A DNA stretch of 44,675 nt from an uncultured Veillonellaceae bacterium (GCA_900316275.1 ONCF01000002.1:1-44675), one strand, 5' to 3'; counted from the first letter of the stretch, positions 26,572 through 35,160 are shown. Made by a program: numbers and translations. The notes: a model not told the origin generated them from the letters alone.

Positions 26572-26619
26572 ATTTCTGTCATTATTTTACACATAACATC
26601 TTTGATTGGAGATATAGCC

Positions 26620-27543
26620 TTGAAAACAGCAGAGAGAGAAGCCTTTATTGCCGCTTGCCGGGAGTTTTTGCAGCCGGAGCAGTTCCTGCTCGACGAGCCG
26701 ATGCGTCTGCATACGACGTTTGAAATCGGCGGGCCGGCGGATTTTCTCATTTTTCCGTCCTCGGTGGCGGAGCTGCAGCAGGTACTGCGCCTCATTCACC
26801 AGTATGAGTTGCCACTTGTCATCCTCGGCAACGGCTCGAATGTGCTCGTGCGTGACAAGGGCATCCGTGGCGCCGTGGTGAAGTTCAACGGGCCCATGTC
26901 CGATATCCGTGTGGAGGGCAGCCGTCTCGTCGCGGGCGCGGGGGCGTTGCTCAAGGATGTCTCGGATGCGGCGGCGACGCACGGTCTCACGGGGCTGGAG
27001 TTCGCCTGCGGCATCCCGGGCAGCATTGGTGGTGCGCTCTTTATGAACGCCGGTGCCTATGATGGTGAAATGAAGAACGTAGCTGACGTCGTGCGCACGG
27101 TGACGTTGACGGGCGAGGCACGCAGCTACAGCCGCGATGAGCTGGCGCTGGGCTATCGGCACAGCCTTTTTCAGGAGAACGGTGAGGCCATCTACGAGGT
27201 GGAGCTGCAGCTGCAGCCGGGCGACCAGCAGGCCATTGACGCGAAAATCGCCGACTTTACCGAGCGGCGGGAAACCAAACAGCCGCTTGACATGCCGAGC
27301 GCGGGCTCGACGTTCAAGCGGCCAACGGGTTACTATGCGGGTACGCTGATTGACCAGACGGGGCTCAAAGGTCTCGCGGTCGGTGGTGCGCAGGTTTCGA
27401 CGAAGCACGCGGGCTTTGTCGTGAACAAGGGGGGCGCGACGGCGGCCGATGTGCTCGGACTCATTCACGAGGTGCAGCGCCGGGTCAAGGAGTCGCACGG
27501 CGTGGAGCTGCACCCGGAGGTGCGCATTATCGGCGAGGCCTGA
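26620..27543 (+). CDS. murB: UDP-N-acetylenolpyruvoylglucosamine reductase
   Basis: FAD- and NADPH-dependent second step of UDP-MurNAc synthesis for peptidoglycan. At 307 residues it is of normal length. FAD-domain motifs GNGSNVLVRDKGIRG and CGIPGSIGGALFMNAGAYDGE are present. The substrate-domain segment SAGSTFKRPTGYYAG contains the catalytic Ser, and the C-terminal Glu is in PEVRIIGE. I choose the TTG at 26620, preceded by GGAG at 8 bases; a TTG at 26602 has no ribosome site. It is monocistronic and converges with the hyp operon. Confidence 0.95.
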   Translation: MKTAEREAFIAACREFLQPEQFLLDEPMRLHTTFEIGGPADFLIFPSSVAELQQVLRLIHQYELPLVILGNGSNVLVRDKGIRGAVVKFNGPMSDIRVEGSRLVAGAGALLKDVSDAAATHGLTGLEFACGIPGSIGGALFMNAGAYDGEMKNVADVVRTVTLTGEARSYSRDELALGYRHSLFQENGEAIYEVELQLQPGDQQAIDAKIADFTERRETKQPLDMPSAGSTFKRPTGYYAGTLIDQTGLKGLAVGGAQVSTKHAGFVVNKGGATAADVLGLIHEVQRRVKESHGVELHPEVRIIGEA

Positions 27544-27625
27544 GGAGCCGTCAGTCATCAATCTATGCAGGAAGTTTACGCGCATTTCCCGCAAGAAAGT
27601 TTTGCACCGTCATTCTTTAACCAGC

Positions 27626-27661
27626 TTAAGCGGCAGTTTCTGAAAGGGGATTGCCGCTTAA
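27626..27661. terminator. Shared hairpin between murB and hypD
   Basis: TTAAGCGGCA (27626-27635) and TGCCGCTTAA (27652-27661) form a perfect 10-bp stem. The right arm includes the hypD stop codon. There is no clear T run on either strand, so its strength as a terminator is uncertain. Confidence 0.5.
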
Positions 27662-28707
27662 AGCTGTGCGCCGTATTGATACCAGGCGGAGCAGGCGCCC
27701 TCGTGGGAGACCATGCACGCGCCGACCGGCGTTTCGGGCGTGCAGATTTTGCCAAAGAGCGGGCAGTCGGGCGGCGTGCAGGCACCGCGCAGGATGTCGC
27801 CGCAGCGGCAGGCCGGGTTTTGCTGGCCGCTTTGTTTTGGTATGGCAAATTTTACGCGTGCATCAAAAGCGGCGAACTCCGGTCTAAGTTCGAGGCCACT
27901 GGCGGGGATGATGCCGAGGCCACGCCATTCGGTGTCGCAGGGCTGCATCATGCTGTTTACGAGCTGCTGGGCGGCAGGGCTGCCTTCGGCCTTGACGACG
28001 CGCGGGTAGCAGTTGGCAAAGAAGGGCTGGCCCGTGGCGCTCTTCTTGATAATCGTGGCGAGGGCGGTGAGGATTTCGCTGGCGGTAAAGCCGGTGACGA
28101 CGCCGGAGATGCCCTCGGCGACGAGGCTCTCGGGCACGCTGGTGCCAGCGATGGCGCAGACGTGGCCGGGATAGAGGTAGGCGTCACAGCTGCCCGCCAT
28201 GGCGTGGTAGGCGGCGGGCATGGTCTTGTTGGCCGTGAGCAGGGAGAAGTTCTTGAGGCCGGCGGCCTGAGCACGTCGGACGGCGAGGCAGGCGCCAGGC
28301 GTCGTGGTCTCGAAGCCGACGGCGAGGAAGGTGACCTGCTCGTCGGGATGTTCTACGGCGTAGGTCTCGGCGTCAAGCGGCGTGTAGACGACCTGCACAT
28401 GGGCGCCCTGACTGCGGGCGTCGGCGAGGCTTTCCTGCGAGCCGGGGACGCGCACGAGGTCACCGAAGGTGCAGATGGTGACACCACGCTCGAGTGCGAG
28501 CCAGATGGCTTCGTCGATGTAGGCGGTAGGGGTTACGCAGACGGGGCAGCCAGGGCCGGAGATGAGTTGGATGTTTTCCGGCAGCAGGGAGCGGATGCCG
28601 AGGCGGAATATTTCGTGCGTATGCGTGCCGCAGACTTCCATGATGCGGAGTTTGGGCCCGCGATAGCCCGTGACGAGGTCGCGGGCTTTTTGTAGTTGTG
28701 CGTTCAC
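27658..28707 (-). CDS. hypD: [NiFe]-hydrogenase maturation protein HypD
   Basis: Iron-sulfur protein that, with HypC, carries the Fe(CN)2CO unit for [NiFe]-hydrogenase. The 349-residue protein has CGTHTHE (26-32, redox Cys), GPGCPVCVTP (51-60, Cys pair for Fe binding), GFETTTP near 131 and PGHVCAIAG. The C-terminal cysteine set for the [4Fe-4S] cluster runs from CRCGD through DCPLFGKICTP to GACMVSHEGAC. The start is GTG with AAAGGA upstream. It is the last gene of a hypF-hypC-hypD operon, 15 bp after hypC. Confidence 0.97.
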   Translation of the reverse strand: MNAQLQKARDLVTGYRGPKLRIMEVCGTHTHEIFRLGIRSLLPENIQLISGPGCPVCVTPTAYIDEAIWLALERGVTICTFGDLVRVPGSQESLADARSQGAHVQVVYTPLDAETYAVEHPDEQVTFLAVGFETTTPGACLAVRRAQAAGLKNFSLLTANKTMPAAYHAMAGSCDAYLYPGHVCAIAGTSVPESLVAEGISGVVTGFTASEILTALATIIKKSATGQPFFANCYPRVVKAEGSPAAQQLVNSMMQPCDTEWRGLGIIPASGLELRPEFAAFDARVKFAIPKQSGQQNPACRCGDILRGACTPPDCPLFGKICTPETPVGACMVSHEGACSAWYQYGAQL

Positions 28708-28722
28708 AGTGGGTTCAGTCCT

Positions 28723-28929
28723 TTACAGATTATTCATGACCGCGGCGGCTTCGCTGGCGTCGTCGCTGGTGATTTTCGCGATGGCGAGGCCGGCGTGTAC
28801 CATGACGTAGTCGCCGGGGTCGACGTCTGCGAGCAGCTCGGCCGAGACTTCGCGACGCGCCCCCGAGGCATCGACAAGCGCCGTGCCGTCCTTAATCTTC
28901 AAAACTTTTGCTGGTAATCCTACACACAT
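28723..28929 (-). CDS. hypC: Hydrogenase maturation chaperone HypC
   Basis: A 68-residue HypC/HupF chaperone. The essential N-terminal Cys2 is in MCVGLPAKVLKI, and the conserved PGDYVMVHAGLAIAKI follows near 38-53. It binds HypD to assemble the Fe(CN)2CO moiety and then hands it to the hydrogenase large subunit. It starts 2 bases after the hypF stop with AAGGAG overlapping the hypF end, a sign of coupled translation. Confidence 0.97.
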   Translation of the reverse strand: MCVGLPAKVLKIKDGTALVDASGARREVSAELLADVDPGDYVMVHAGLAIAKITSDDASEAAAVMNNL

Positions 28930-28931
28930 GG

Positions 28932-31415
28932 TTATTCTCCTTTATGGTTCAGATAATACATAGCACGCGTGGCCTGTCCTAAACAGATTCCTCCGTCGTT
29001 AGGCGGGATGAGGTGGTGGCGCAGGACGGTGAAGTGATGGACCGTGAGGGCCTGCGTGGCGAGCTGCATGAGCAGGGTGTTCTGCATGACGCCGCCGGAG
29101 AGAGCGACGGTCTCGAGGCCGGTGGTCTCGCGTGCCTGCACGCAGGCATTAGCTATCATAGCAGCGAGGCCGGCGTGGAACGTGTAGGCGAGCTGCTCGG
29201 TGTCGGTACCCTGTAGGCGCGCGCGCAACAGCTGGCTGAACAGCTGGTCGGTGGGCAGGTGGCAAGGGGTTGCTGTTGCACTGGTCGAGGCGGTGGCAGA
29301 TGTCGGGCCTGCGTCAGTGCAGGGTAGGTCAGCCGCGAGGCGCTGCATGGCCTGCAGGTGTTCGGCGGCGGTACGCGTGCGGGCGTAGCGGTCGGCGGCG
29401 AACTGGAGGTACATGCTGGCCTCGCCTTCGAAGGTGGAGGCTTTGCGGATGCCGAGCAGGGCGCTGGTGGCGTCGTAGAGGCGGCCGGCGCTGGTGCTGG
29501 TGATGGTGTTGATGTGGTTATCGGCCATGAATGTCTGGGCCGCGAGTGCGTCGGCTGGGCAGAGCTGCAACTGGTCGTTGAGCGCGGCGAGACGCTCCTG
29601 GTCGTGGCCGCTGAGGGCGTAGAGCAGGGCGATGGCGACGCGCCAGCCTTCGCGGGAGGCTTTGTCGCCGCCAGCCTGCAGGAAGGGTGCTATGCTGCCG
29701 AGGCGGGTGAAGCCGGCGTAGTCGCAGCGCAGGATTTCGCCGCCCCAGATGGTGCCGTCGGTGCCGTAGCCGGTGCCGTCAAAGCTGACGCCGATGACGG
29801 GCTGGCTGTAGTCGTTTTCGGCCATGCAACTGAGGATGTGGGCGTAGTGGTGCTGCACGGGCAGCAGGGGGAGGCCCATCTCCTCTGCGACGGCGGTGGT
29901 GTTGTAGCGCGGGTGCATATCGCAGGCGATGAGCGTGGGCTCGGTTTCGAGGAGCTCGGTGAGGCGGTGGACGGTTTCTTTGAGCGCGAGGACGGTGCGC
30001 AGGTCGCTCATGTCGCCGACGTAGGGCGAGGGGTAGAACAGGCTGTTGCGTCCGACGCAGAACGTGTTTTTGAGCTCGCCGCCGATGCCGAGGACGGCGC
30101 CGTGCCAGTCATTTTTGAGCATGACGGGCAGCGGGGCGTAGCCACGGCTGCGGCGTATCATGTAGGGTTCGCCCGCGAGGTAGTCCATGACGGTGTCGTC
30201 AGCGCGGATGCGGATGGCGCGGTCGTGGGAGAGCAGGAGGTTGCAGAAGCCGCTCAGCGCCTCGGTGGCGCCTTTATCGTCACGGCAGATAGGTGCCCCG
30301 GCTGGATTGCCGCTGGTCATGACGAGCACATCGGGCATGTGCTCCTGCACGTCGTCAGGGTAGTCGAAGAGCAGCATCTGCACGGGTGCGTAGGGCAGCA
30401 TGACGCCGATTTTCGGGTTGCCCGGCGCGACGAGGTAGGTAATCTGCGGCGCGGTGGCCACAGGTGCTGTTTCAGCCGTGGGGTTGTCCGCAGGGGCGAC
30501 AGGCATTGCTTCTTGCACGTTGCTCGCCTGGTGTTCTGTCGTGTTTGCCTTATCTGGGGCTGGTTTGCGGCGCAGCAGGATGATGGGTTTCTGGTGGCCG
30601 GTGAGGATAGCTTCCTGACCGGGCTCGAGCTCGCATTCGCGCTGCACGGCAGCCATGTCGCGTGCCATGATGGCGAAGGGCTTGACAGGGCGGTGTTTGA
30701 GCTGGCGCAGGCGGGCGACGGCGTTGCTGTTGCGCGCATCGCAGGCGAGGTGAAAGCCGCCGATGCCTTTGATGGCGACGATGCCGCCGCTGGCGATGGT
30801 ACGGCGGGCGCGCGTGAGGGCGTCGGCACCGCGGCAGGCCTCGTCACCGATGATGTAGAGTTCGGGGCCGCAGTCGTTGCAGCAGACGGGCTGGGCGTCG
30901 TAGCGGCGGCTCTCCGGGTCGGTGTATTCGTGGGCGCATTCCTCGCACATGGGGAAGGCTTTCATGCTGGTGCGTTCGCGGTCGTAGGGCATGGCGTCGA
31001 GGATGGTGAGGCGCGGGCCGCAGGCGGTGCAGTTGATGAAGGGGTGCAGGTAGCGGCGGTTCGCGGGGTCAAAGAGCTCGGCGCGGCAGCGGTCACAGGT
31101 GGCGATGTCGGGTGAGACAAAGATGTCGCCTTTTTCGCGTGCGCTGTCGATGATGGCAAAGGTGGTGTAGGTCTCAGGCGCCGCGAGGGGCTCGGTGTCG
31201 ACTTTGAGGATGGCGGCGCGCTCGGGCGCCTCGGCTTCGAGGCCGGTGAAAAAGGCGGCGCAGTCTTGGTCGCTGCCCTGGGCGAAGATTTCGACGTAGG
31301 GGCCTTTGTTGCAGACGCTGCCGCAGATATGGTGGCGCGTGGCCAGCCGGTCGACAAAGGGCCGGAAACCGACACCCTGTACGATGCCGTAGACTTTACT
31401 ATGATAAAGGGCCAT
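28932..31415 (-). CDS. hypF: Carbamoyltransferase HypF
   Basis: Makes the thiocarbamoyl group on HypE that becomes the cyanide ligands of [NiFe]-hydrogenase. Domains in order: acylphosphatase-like (YGIVQGVGFRPFVDRL near 8-23), two zinc fingers (CDRCRAELFDP, INCTACGPRL; CEECAHEYTD, CNDCGPEL), YrdC-like domain, and Kae1/carbamoyltransferase-like domain with HHYAHILSCMAE and SFDGTGYGTDGTIWGGE. It is longer than usual (about 827 residues), mostly through a low-complexity insert after ILLRRKPAP. The ATG at 31415 is my choice; a TTG at 31427 is also possible. The partner hypE, and hypA and hypB, are not in the window. Confidence 0.95.
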   Translation of the reverse strand: MALYHSKVYGIVQGVGFRPFVDRLATRHHICGSVCNKGPYVEIFAQGSDQDCAAFFTGLEAEAPERAAILKVDTEPLAAPETYTTFAIIDSAREKGDIFVSPDIATCDRCRAELFDPANRRYLHPFINCTACGPRLTILDAMPYDRERTSMKAFPMCEECAHEYTDPESRRYDAQPVCCNDCGPELYIIGDEACRGADALTRARRTIASGGIVAIKGIGGFHLACDARNSNAVARLRQLKHRPVKPFAIMARDMAAVQRECELEPGQEAILTGHQKPIILLRRKPAPDKANTTEHQASNVQEAMPVAPADNPTAETAPVATAPQITYLVAPGNPKIGVMLPYAPVQMLLFDYPDDVQEHMPDVLVMTSGNPAGAPICRDDKGATEALSGFCNLLLSHDRAIRIRADDTVMDYLAGEPYMIRRSRGYAPLPVMLKNDWHGAVLGIGGELKNTFCVGRNSLFYPSPYVGDMSDLRTVLALKETVHRLTELLETEPTLIACDMHPRYNTTAVAEEMGLPLLPVQHHYAHILSCMAENDYSQPVIGVSFDGTGYGTDGTIWGGEILRCDYAGFTRLGSIAPFLQAGGDKASREGWRVAIALLYALSGHDQERLAALNDQLQLCPADALAAQTFMADNHINTITSTSAGRLYDATSALLGIRKASTFEGEASMYLQFAADRYARTRTAAEHLQAMQRLAADLPCTDAGPTSATASTSATATPCHLPTDQLFSQLLRARLQGTDTEQLAYTFHAGLAAMIANACVQARETTGLETVALSGGVMQNTLLMQLATQALTVHHFTVLRHHLIPPNDGGICLGQATRAMYYLNHKGE

Positions 31416-31447
31416 GATGTGGCTCAACTCACTTTCATTTTTGGTTT

Positions 31448-31674
31448 GTGGCTGCCGTCCGCGCCGACTGGCGAAATAGCGTCATTACGCTGAGAAATTT
31501 TGCTAAAAGATTTTTTTGTCGTGAATTAATCCTAGAAAAGTATTTAAACGCGCTTCGCTTGAACGAAAATACTTTTATGAGGAAGCTAGTCGGCAAAAAA
31601 ATCTTTCTTAACGCAAAATTTCAACGCTCCATTCGTGCTATTTCACCAGTCGGCGCTACGTTAGTGGCAACTAC
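31448..31674. repeat. ~227-bp imperfect palindrome (MITE-like element)
   Basis: The gap upstream of hypF is one long inverted repeat. Outer arms GTGGCTGCC (31448) and GGCAACTAC (to 31674) are similar. GCGCCGACTG (31461-31470) is an exact inverse of CAGTCGGCGC (31647-31656). GAAATTTTGC (31494-31503) is an exact inverse of GCAAAATTTC (31613-31622), and further inward AAAGATTTTTTTG and AAAAGTATTT also match inverted copies. The centre lies near 31555. It is AT-rich in the middle, has no coding capacity and separates the hyp and nitrogenase-like operons. It resembles a non-autonomous transposable element or a very long RNA hairpin. Confidence 0.75.
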
Positions 31675-31691
31675 ATGACGCGGTGGCAAAA

Positions 31692-31779
31692 CCTTGGCAC
31701 CATCCGCAGAGGGGACTGTCAGCGTTAGCTTAAGCAGACGCTTAGCGGTCGCTTATCCTTTAGGTGACTGGGGGTGTCC
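31692..31779. repeat. Dispersed intergenic repeat, copy 2
   Basis: Shares its ends with 26428-26529: CCATCCGCAGAGGGG on the left and TTTAGGTGACTGGGGGTGT on the right. It lies directly downstream of the nitrogenase-like operon, next to the large palindrome. No open frame or terminator is recognised in it. Confidence 0.5.
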
Positions 31780-31799
31780 TGTGGCGACAATCTCTTATG

Positions 31800-32858
31800 T
31801 TAAGTCTCTCCGCTTACGGCAAAATGTGGCATATCCATAAATGTTATATCTACATCTGCGGGTACCGCTCTCCGTAGCGCCGGGTCGCCGATGATGGTGT
31901 CATAGTGCTGCTCGCGTATGGTGGCGATGAAGTCATCCTCTTCGCGCAGCTGCATATCCTGCGGCTGCGTTTGTGCTGTGTCCTGCATAAACCAGGTGGC
32001 GCAGGTGGTTTTGGCCTGCGGATGACTCCTTTGCAGGTAGTCGCGGCAGGCGTTGGCGGCGTATTGCTGGTGGACGATGAGGATGTTTTGCGCCGTGGGG
32101 GGGACGGTGTCCATTATAGCTGTCTCGGCGGTAGTGAGGGGACAGCGGCATACGTAGGGCGTGCCGTATTTTTCCTGTAGGTATTTTACCGCAGCCAGGC
32201 CGGCGGGGCTGTAGGCGATGTTCCGTGTGTTGTCGCCTGCCTGCTCGTAGGCAGCGAGGTCGCTGTCGAGGCCGTAGAGGCGGATGGTGTCGTAGTCAGG
32301 ATATGCTTCCCGCAGCGCCGTGCGCAGTGCGTCACCAGTCAGGTCGGCGAGGTCGAGCGGTGTCGTTCCCCAGACCCCGAGGATGCGCTCGTCCCTTTTG
32401 GCTGCTGGCGCGGCGAAGGTTTTGAGCAGCGCGAGGTAGGCGGCGCTGATGCCGGCGTCGTAGAGGTGAGTGCCCGTAGTGGGAATGGTGATGACGGGGC
32501 GGCCGAGGCGTTTTTGACCGAGGCGGGCGAGGGCCTGATAGTCGGTGCCGATGACGGCGGGGACGGGGGTGCCGACGATGGCGGCGAAGGGCACGTCGAT
32601 GTCCGCACAGGCGCGGGCCATTTTGTCGAGCAGGCGGTCGTCGCGGCCCATGATGGCGTCCATGTCGCGCAGGCCGGCGCTGAAGACGGCGCTGGTGTGG
32701 TCACCAAGGCCCCAGCGCGGCTCGTCGAAGCCGCAGATGTTACCGGCGCAGCCACCGGCGTCACAGATGACGACGAGGCCGCCGAGCGGGTAGAGCACGG
32801 CGGCCGCACCGCTGTCGTCGGGGGCAAAGGGGGCGAGGTAGAGGCGGAGTCCTTTCAT
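31800..32858 (-). CDS. Nitrogenase-like component 1, short beta-type (NifK/NifE-like) subunit
   Basis: A 352-residue protein of the nitrogenase component 1/oxidoreductase superfamily, clearly shorter than NifK (about 450-520). The N-terminal cluster region reads VVICDAGGCAGNICGFDEPRW, with Cys32, Cys37 and Cys42. The SAGLRDMDAIMGRDDRLLDKM segment corresponds to the G-x-x-K-L helix of the family. The usual third cluster cysteine is missing: the aligned stretch is AAIVGTPVPAVIGTDYQAL. Other conserved parts are GRPVITIPTTGTH and ILGVWGTTPLDL. It starts 5 bp after the larger subunit gene and is last in the operon nifH-like, alpha-like, beta-like. It would form a heterotetramer with that subunit; the substrate is unknown. 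Confidence 0.82.
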   Translation of the reverse strand: MKGLRLYLAPFAPDDSGAAAVLYPLGGLVVICDAGGCAGNICGFDEPRWGLGDHTSAVFSAGLRDMDAIMGRDDRLLDKMARACADIDVPFAAIVGTPVPAVIGTDYQALARLGQKRLGRPVITIPTTGTHLYDAGISAAYLALLKTFAAPAAKRDERILGVWGTTPLDLADLTGDALRTALREAYPDYDTIRLYGLDSDLAAYEQAGDNTRNIAYSPAGLAAVKYLQEKYGTPYVCRCPLTTAETAIMDTVPPTAQNILIVHQQYAANACRDYLQRSHPQAKTTCATWFMQDTAQTQPQDMQLREEDDFIATIREQHYDTIIGDPALRRAVPADVDITFMDMPHFAVSGET

Positions 32859-32863
32859 GTGTG

Positions 32864-34228
32864 TTACCTTCCAAAACTTATTTTTGCTGCAAAGCCGAGT
32901 GCCAACCGTGCAGGAGATGCTGGGCAGGGCGCTCCTCGGGGGGTGAGCTGCTGGCGCATGGCGGTGAAGAGGGCGCGGATGGCGGCGAAGCCGAAGGGCT
33001 GTATCTCGTCGTGCCAGCCGATGCCGGGGACGTCGGGGTGATACCAGCAGGCGTCCTCGCCGATGGCGAAAGTGACGCCGGAGTCCGCCGCGTCGTAGTG
33101 CACCATGGTGGGGCTGAGGTTTGTATAGATGCGTGTATCCGGGCTGAGCTGGCCGAGCTGGCGCACATAATAGGCGTCGTCGGCGCGCGGGTTGGCGAAG
33201 ATTTCCTCGACCGTGAGGCCGCTGCGCACGAGGGCGAGTGCAAGGTCAAACGGGTTCGCATTCAGGCGGCTGCCAATGGCGAAATGCAGGTCGCTGTGCT
33301 GCGTGCAGAAGGCGCGGATGTCCTGCATGACGGTAGTGACAAAGGGAAAATGGTTGGACGCGTGTACGCCGAGAGCCTTGGCCAGCGCGCGGTATTGGTT
33401 GGCGAGGCGGTCGGCCTGATAGGTGCGTCGCAACTCGATAAAGGGGATGTGCAGGCGCCCGGCCATTTGCGTGGCGGCATCGCGCGCCTCGCTGTCGAGC
33501 ACGAGGTTGAAGTTTGCCGTGGCCATGTCCTGATAGGCCGCGTAGTCCGCGCAGGTCGCAAGCTGGCGCACGGTTTTGAGGCCCCACTGGCGCAGCAGCG
33601 TGGGGAGCTCGCAGTCAGCGGCGAGCGGCGTGAAGTAGCCGAGCAGGTTGCAGGCCGTCGGGTCCTTTTTTTGCGGCTCTAGCAGGCCATAGATAGACTC
33701 GCGCACGGCGACCATGGGTGGGTGGCTGCCGTCACGGGTGAGCGCGTACATGTAGCAGGGACGCACGGGCAGGCCGCAGCGCTCCTCCGCGCGGCGACAG
33801 ACGCGCTCCATATCGGTGCCGAGCAGGGCGTCGACGCAGGTCAGGCAGAGCATGATGACGCTCGGGCGCTCCGTGCGGCTCGCGACGAACGCGGCCACGG
33901 CCTCGGGGATGCGCTGCAAATGCCGCCCGGTCACGATGTCGTTATCATTGAGCTCGTAAAAGGCGAAGCGCTCGCCGTAGTGCCCCGGGCCGCGCAGGGC
34001 GGCCGTGTTGCGTCCGCAGCAGCCGGGGGAGATGAGCAGCATGATGGAGCCGGGGATGGAGAGCCCAGCGCGCTTCACGCCGAAGCCCTGCGCGCCCGGC
34101 GAGTTGAAGTCGAGTGCGGCGGGGGAGTTCCAGATGAGGTGGGCGTCGAGCTGGAACGGCGCGGGCAGCGGGTCGAGCCCGTGCCCGGCCAGTGCGGCGG
34201 CTGTCATGTAAAACGGTTTATCGGACAT
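32864..34228 (-). CDS. Nitrogenase-like component 1, alpha-type (NifD-like) subunit
   Basis: A 454-residue member of the nitrogenase component 1 superfamily. Cluster-type cysteines are Cys70/71 (ISPGCCGRN, like the first NifD P-cluster Cys) and Cys128/131 (LCLTCVDALLGTDMERV, like the CP-x-x-LIGDD motif). The middle P-cluster cysteine is absent: the FYELNDNDIVTGRHL stretch aligns with the NifD E-x-DIVFGG region but has no Cys. I cannot find the NifD residues that hold the iron-molybdenum cofactor. A simple [4Fe-4S] cluster shared with the smaller subunit, as in protochlorophyllide or F430-type reductases, is therefore more likely than a P-cluster/FeMo-co pair. It follows the nifH-like gene after 133 bp. 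Confidence 0.85.
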   Translation of the reverse strand: MSDKPFYMTAAALAGHGLDPLPAPFQLDAHLIWNSPAALDFNSPGAQGFGVKRAGLSIPGSIMLLISPGCCGRNTAALRGPGHYGERFAFYELNDNDIVTGRHLQRIPEAVAAFVASRTERPSVIMLCLTCVDALLGTDMERVCRRAEERCGLPVRPCYMYALTRDGSHPPMVAVRESIYGLLEPQKKDPTACNLLGYFTPLAADCELPTLLRQWGLKTVRQLATCADYAAYQDMATANFNLVLDSEARDAATQMAGRLHIPFIELRRTYQADRLANQYRALAKALGVHASNHFPFVTTVMQDIRAFCTQHSDLHFAIGSRLNANPFDLALALVRSGLTVEEIFANPRADDAYYVRQLGQLSPDTRIYTNLSPTMVHYDAADSGVTFAIGEDACWYHPDVPGIGWHDEIQPFGFAAIRALFTAMRQQLTPRGAPCPASPARLALGFAAKISFGR

Positions 34229-34361
34229 GATAGGGGAGTCTCCTTATGGGGTAATGCCGGTGGGGCAACATGCCACGGCTGCGTGCAAACGTTGTTGGTG
34301 CCTGTCGTGGACTGTCAGGTGGTAAAGAACGCCGCAAACATTGTGCTGGATAGCTGTGGCG

Positions 34362-35123
34362 TCAGTGCCGTTTATTACGGTCGAGCAGGCGCTGGGCCAG
34401 CGTGAGGAATTTCTGGCTGATGGGCAGCGACGGGTCACCCTCGATGACGGTCTGGCCTTTTTCCTCGTAGATGTTGATTTCGTCGCTGCGCGGCAGGTCG
34501 GCGAGGATGTCGATGAAGTGCTGCTGGGCAAAAGCGGCGACTTTGGCGTGCTCGTTCGGCGTATTGCGGCGGTTCAGGATGACACCGCGCAGGTGCGCAT
34601 AGCCACGGTCAGCAAAGTTCTCCACAGCCATCGCGATGTTGTTGGCGGCGTAGAGGGCCATTTTCTCGCCGGAGGTCACGATGAGTACGTCCTCGGCGTA
34701 GCCCTGGCGGATGGGCGCGGCAAAACCACCGCAGACGACGTCGCCGAGCACGTCGTAGAGCACGACGTCCGGTTTAAATTTCTCAAAGAGATGCAGATCC
34801 TCGAGCAGGCCAAACGTGGCGATGATGCCGCGCCCCGCACAGCCGAGGCCCGGCGTGGGGCCGCCCGTCTCGATGCAGAGCACGCCGCCGAAGCCGGTTT
34901 TGGCGATTTCCTCGAGCTGCTGCGGCTCGTGGTCATATTTGCGCATATATTCCATGACGGGCAGGAGCGGCTGACCGCCGAGCAGGTTGATGGTCGAGTC
35001 GGCCTTCGGGTCGCAGCCAATCTGGATGACGCGCTGCCCGAGGTGGGCAAACGCCGCTGCGAGGTTGCTGGTTAGCGTCGACTTGCCGATGCCGCCCTTG
35101 CCGTAGATTGCAATTTTCAGCAT
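34362..35123 (-). CDS. NifH-family nitrogenase-like reductase (iron protein)
   Basis: ATP-dependent electron donor to nitrogenase-like enzymes; a homodimer bridged by one [4Fe-4S] cluster. The 253 residues carry P-loop GKGGIGKST (8-16), [10 protein letters not shown] (35-44), the first cluster ligand Cys95 in [14 protein letters not shown] (Arg98 is the ADP-ribosylation position of true NifH) and the second ligand Cys131 in [17 protein letters not shown]. It is very NifH-like, unlike its poorly conserved partners. The ATG at 35123 is preceded by GGAGG at 10 bases; upstream in-frame starts lack a site. It heads the operon. The 133-bp gap after it holds no gene. Confidence 0.93.
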   Translation of the reverse strand: MLKIAIYGKGGIGKSTLTSNLAAAFAHLGQRVIQIGCDPKADSTINLLGGQPLLPVMEYMRKYDHEPQQLEEIAKTGFGGVLCIETGGPTPGLGCAGRGIIATFGLLEDLHLFEKFKPDVVLYDVLGDVVCGGFAAPIRQGYAEDVLIVTSGEKMALYAANNIAMAVENFADRGYAHLRGVILNRRNTPNEHAKVAAFAQQHFIDILADLPRSDEINIYEEKGQTVIEGDPSLPISQKFLTLAQRLLDRNKRH

Positions 35124-35160
35124 GTATATCTGGCCTCCAATTATCATATGGTTCCTATTT

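Noticed and set aside
27565-28695. 376-codon ORF opposite hypD
   Set aside because: Gly-rich shadow; hypD cysteine motifs on the minus strand are unmistakable.
29358-31115. 585-codon ORF opposite hypF
   Set aside because: Gly/Val/Ala/Asp-rich shadow of hypF with no ribosome site or recognisable domain.
31800-35123. True nitrogen-fixing nitrogenase
   Set aside because: Subunits are too short, P-cluster and FeMo-co ligands are incomplete, and nifB/nifEN are absent from the window.
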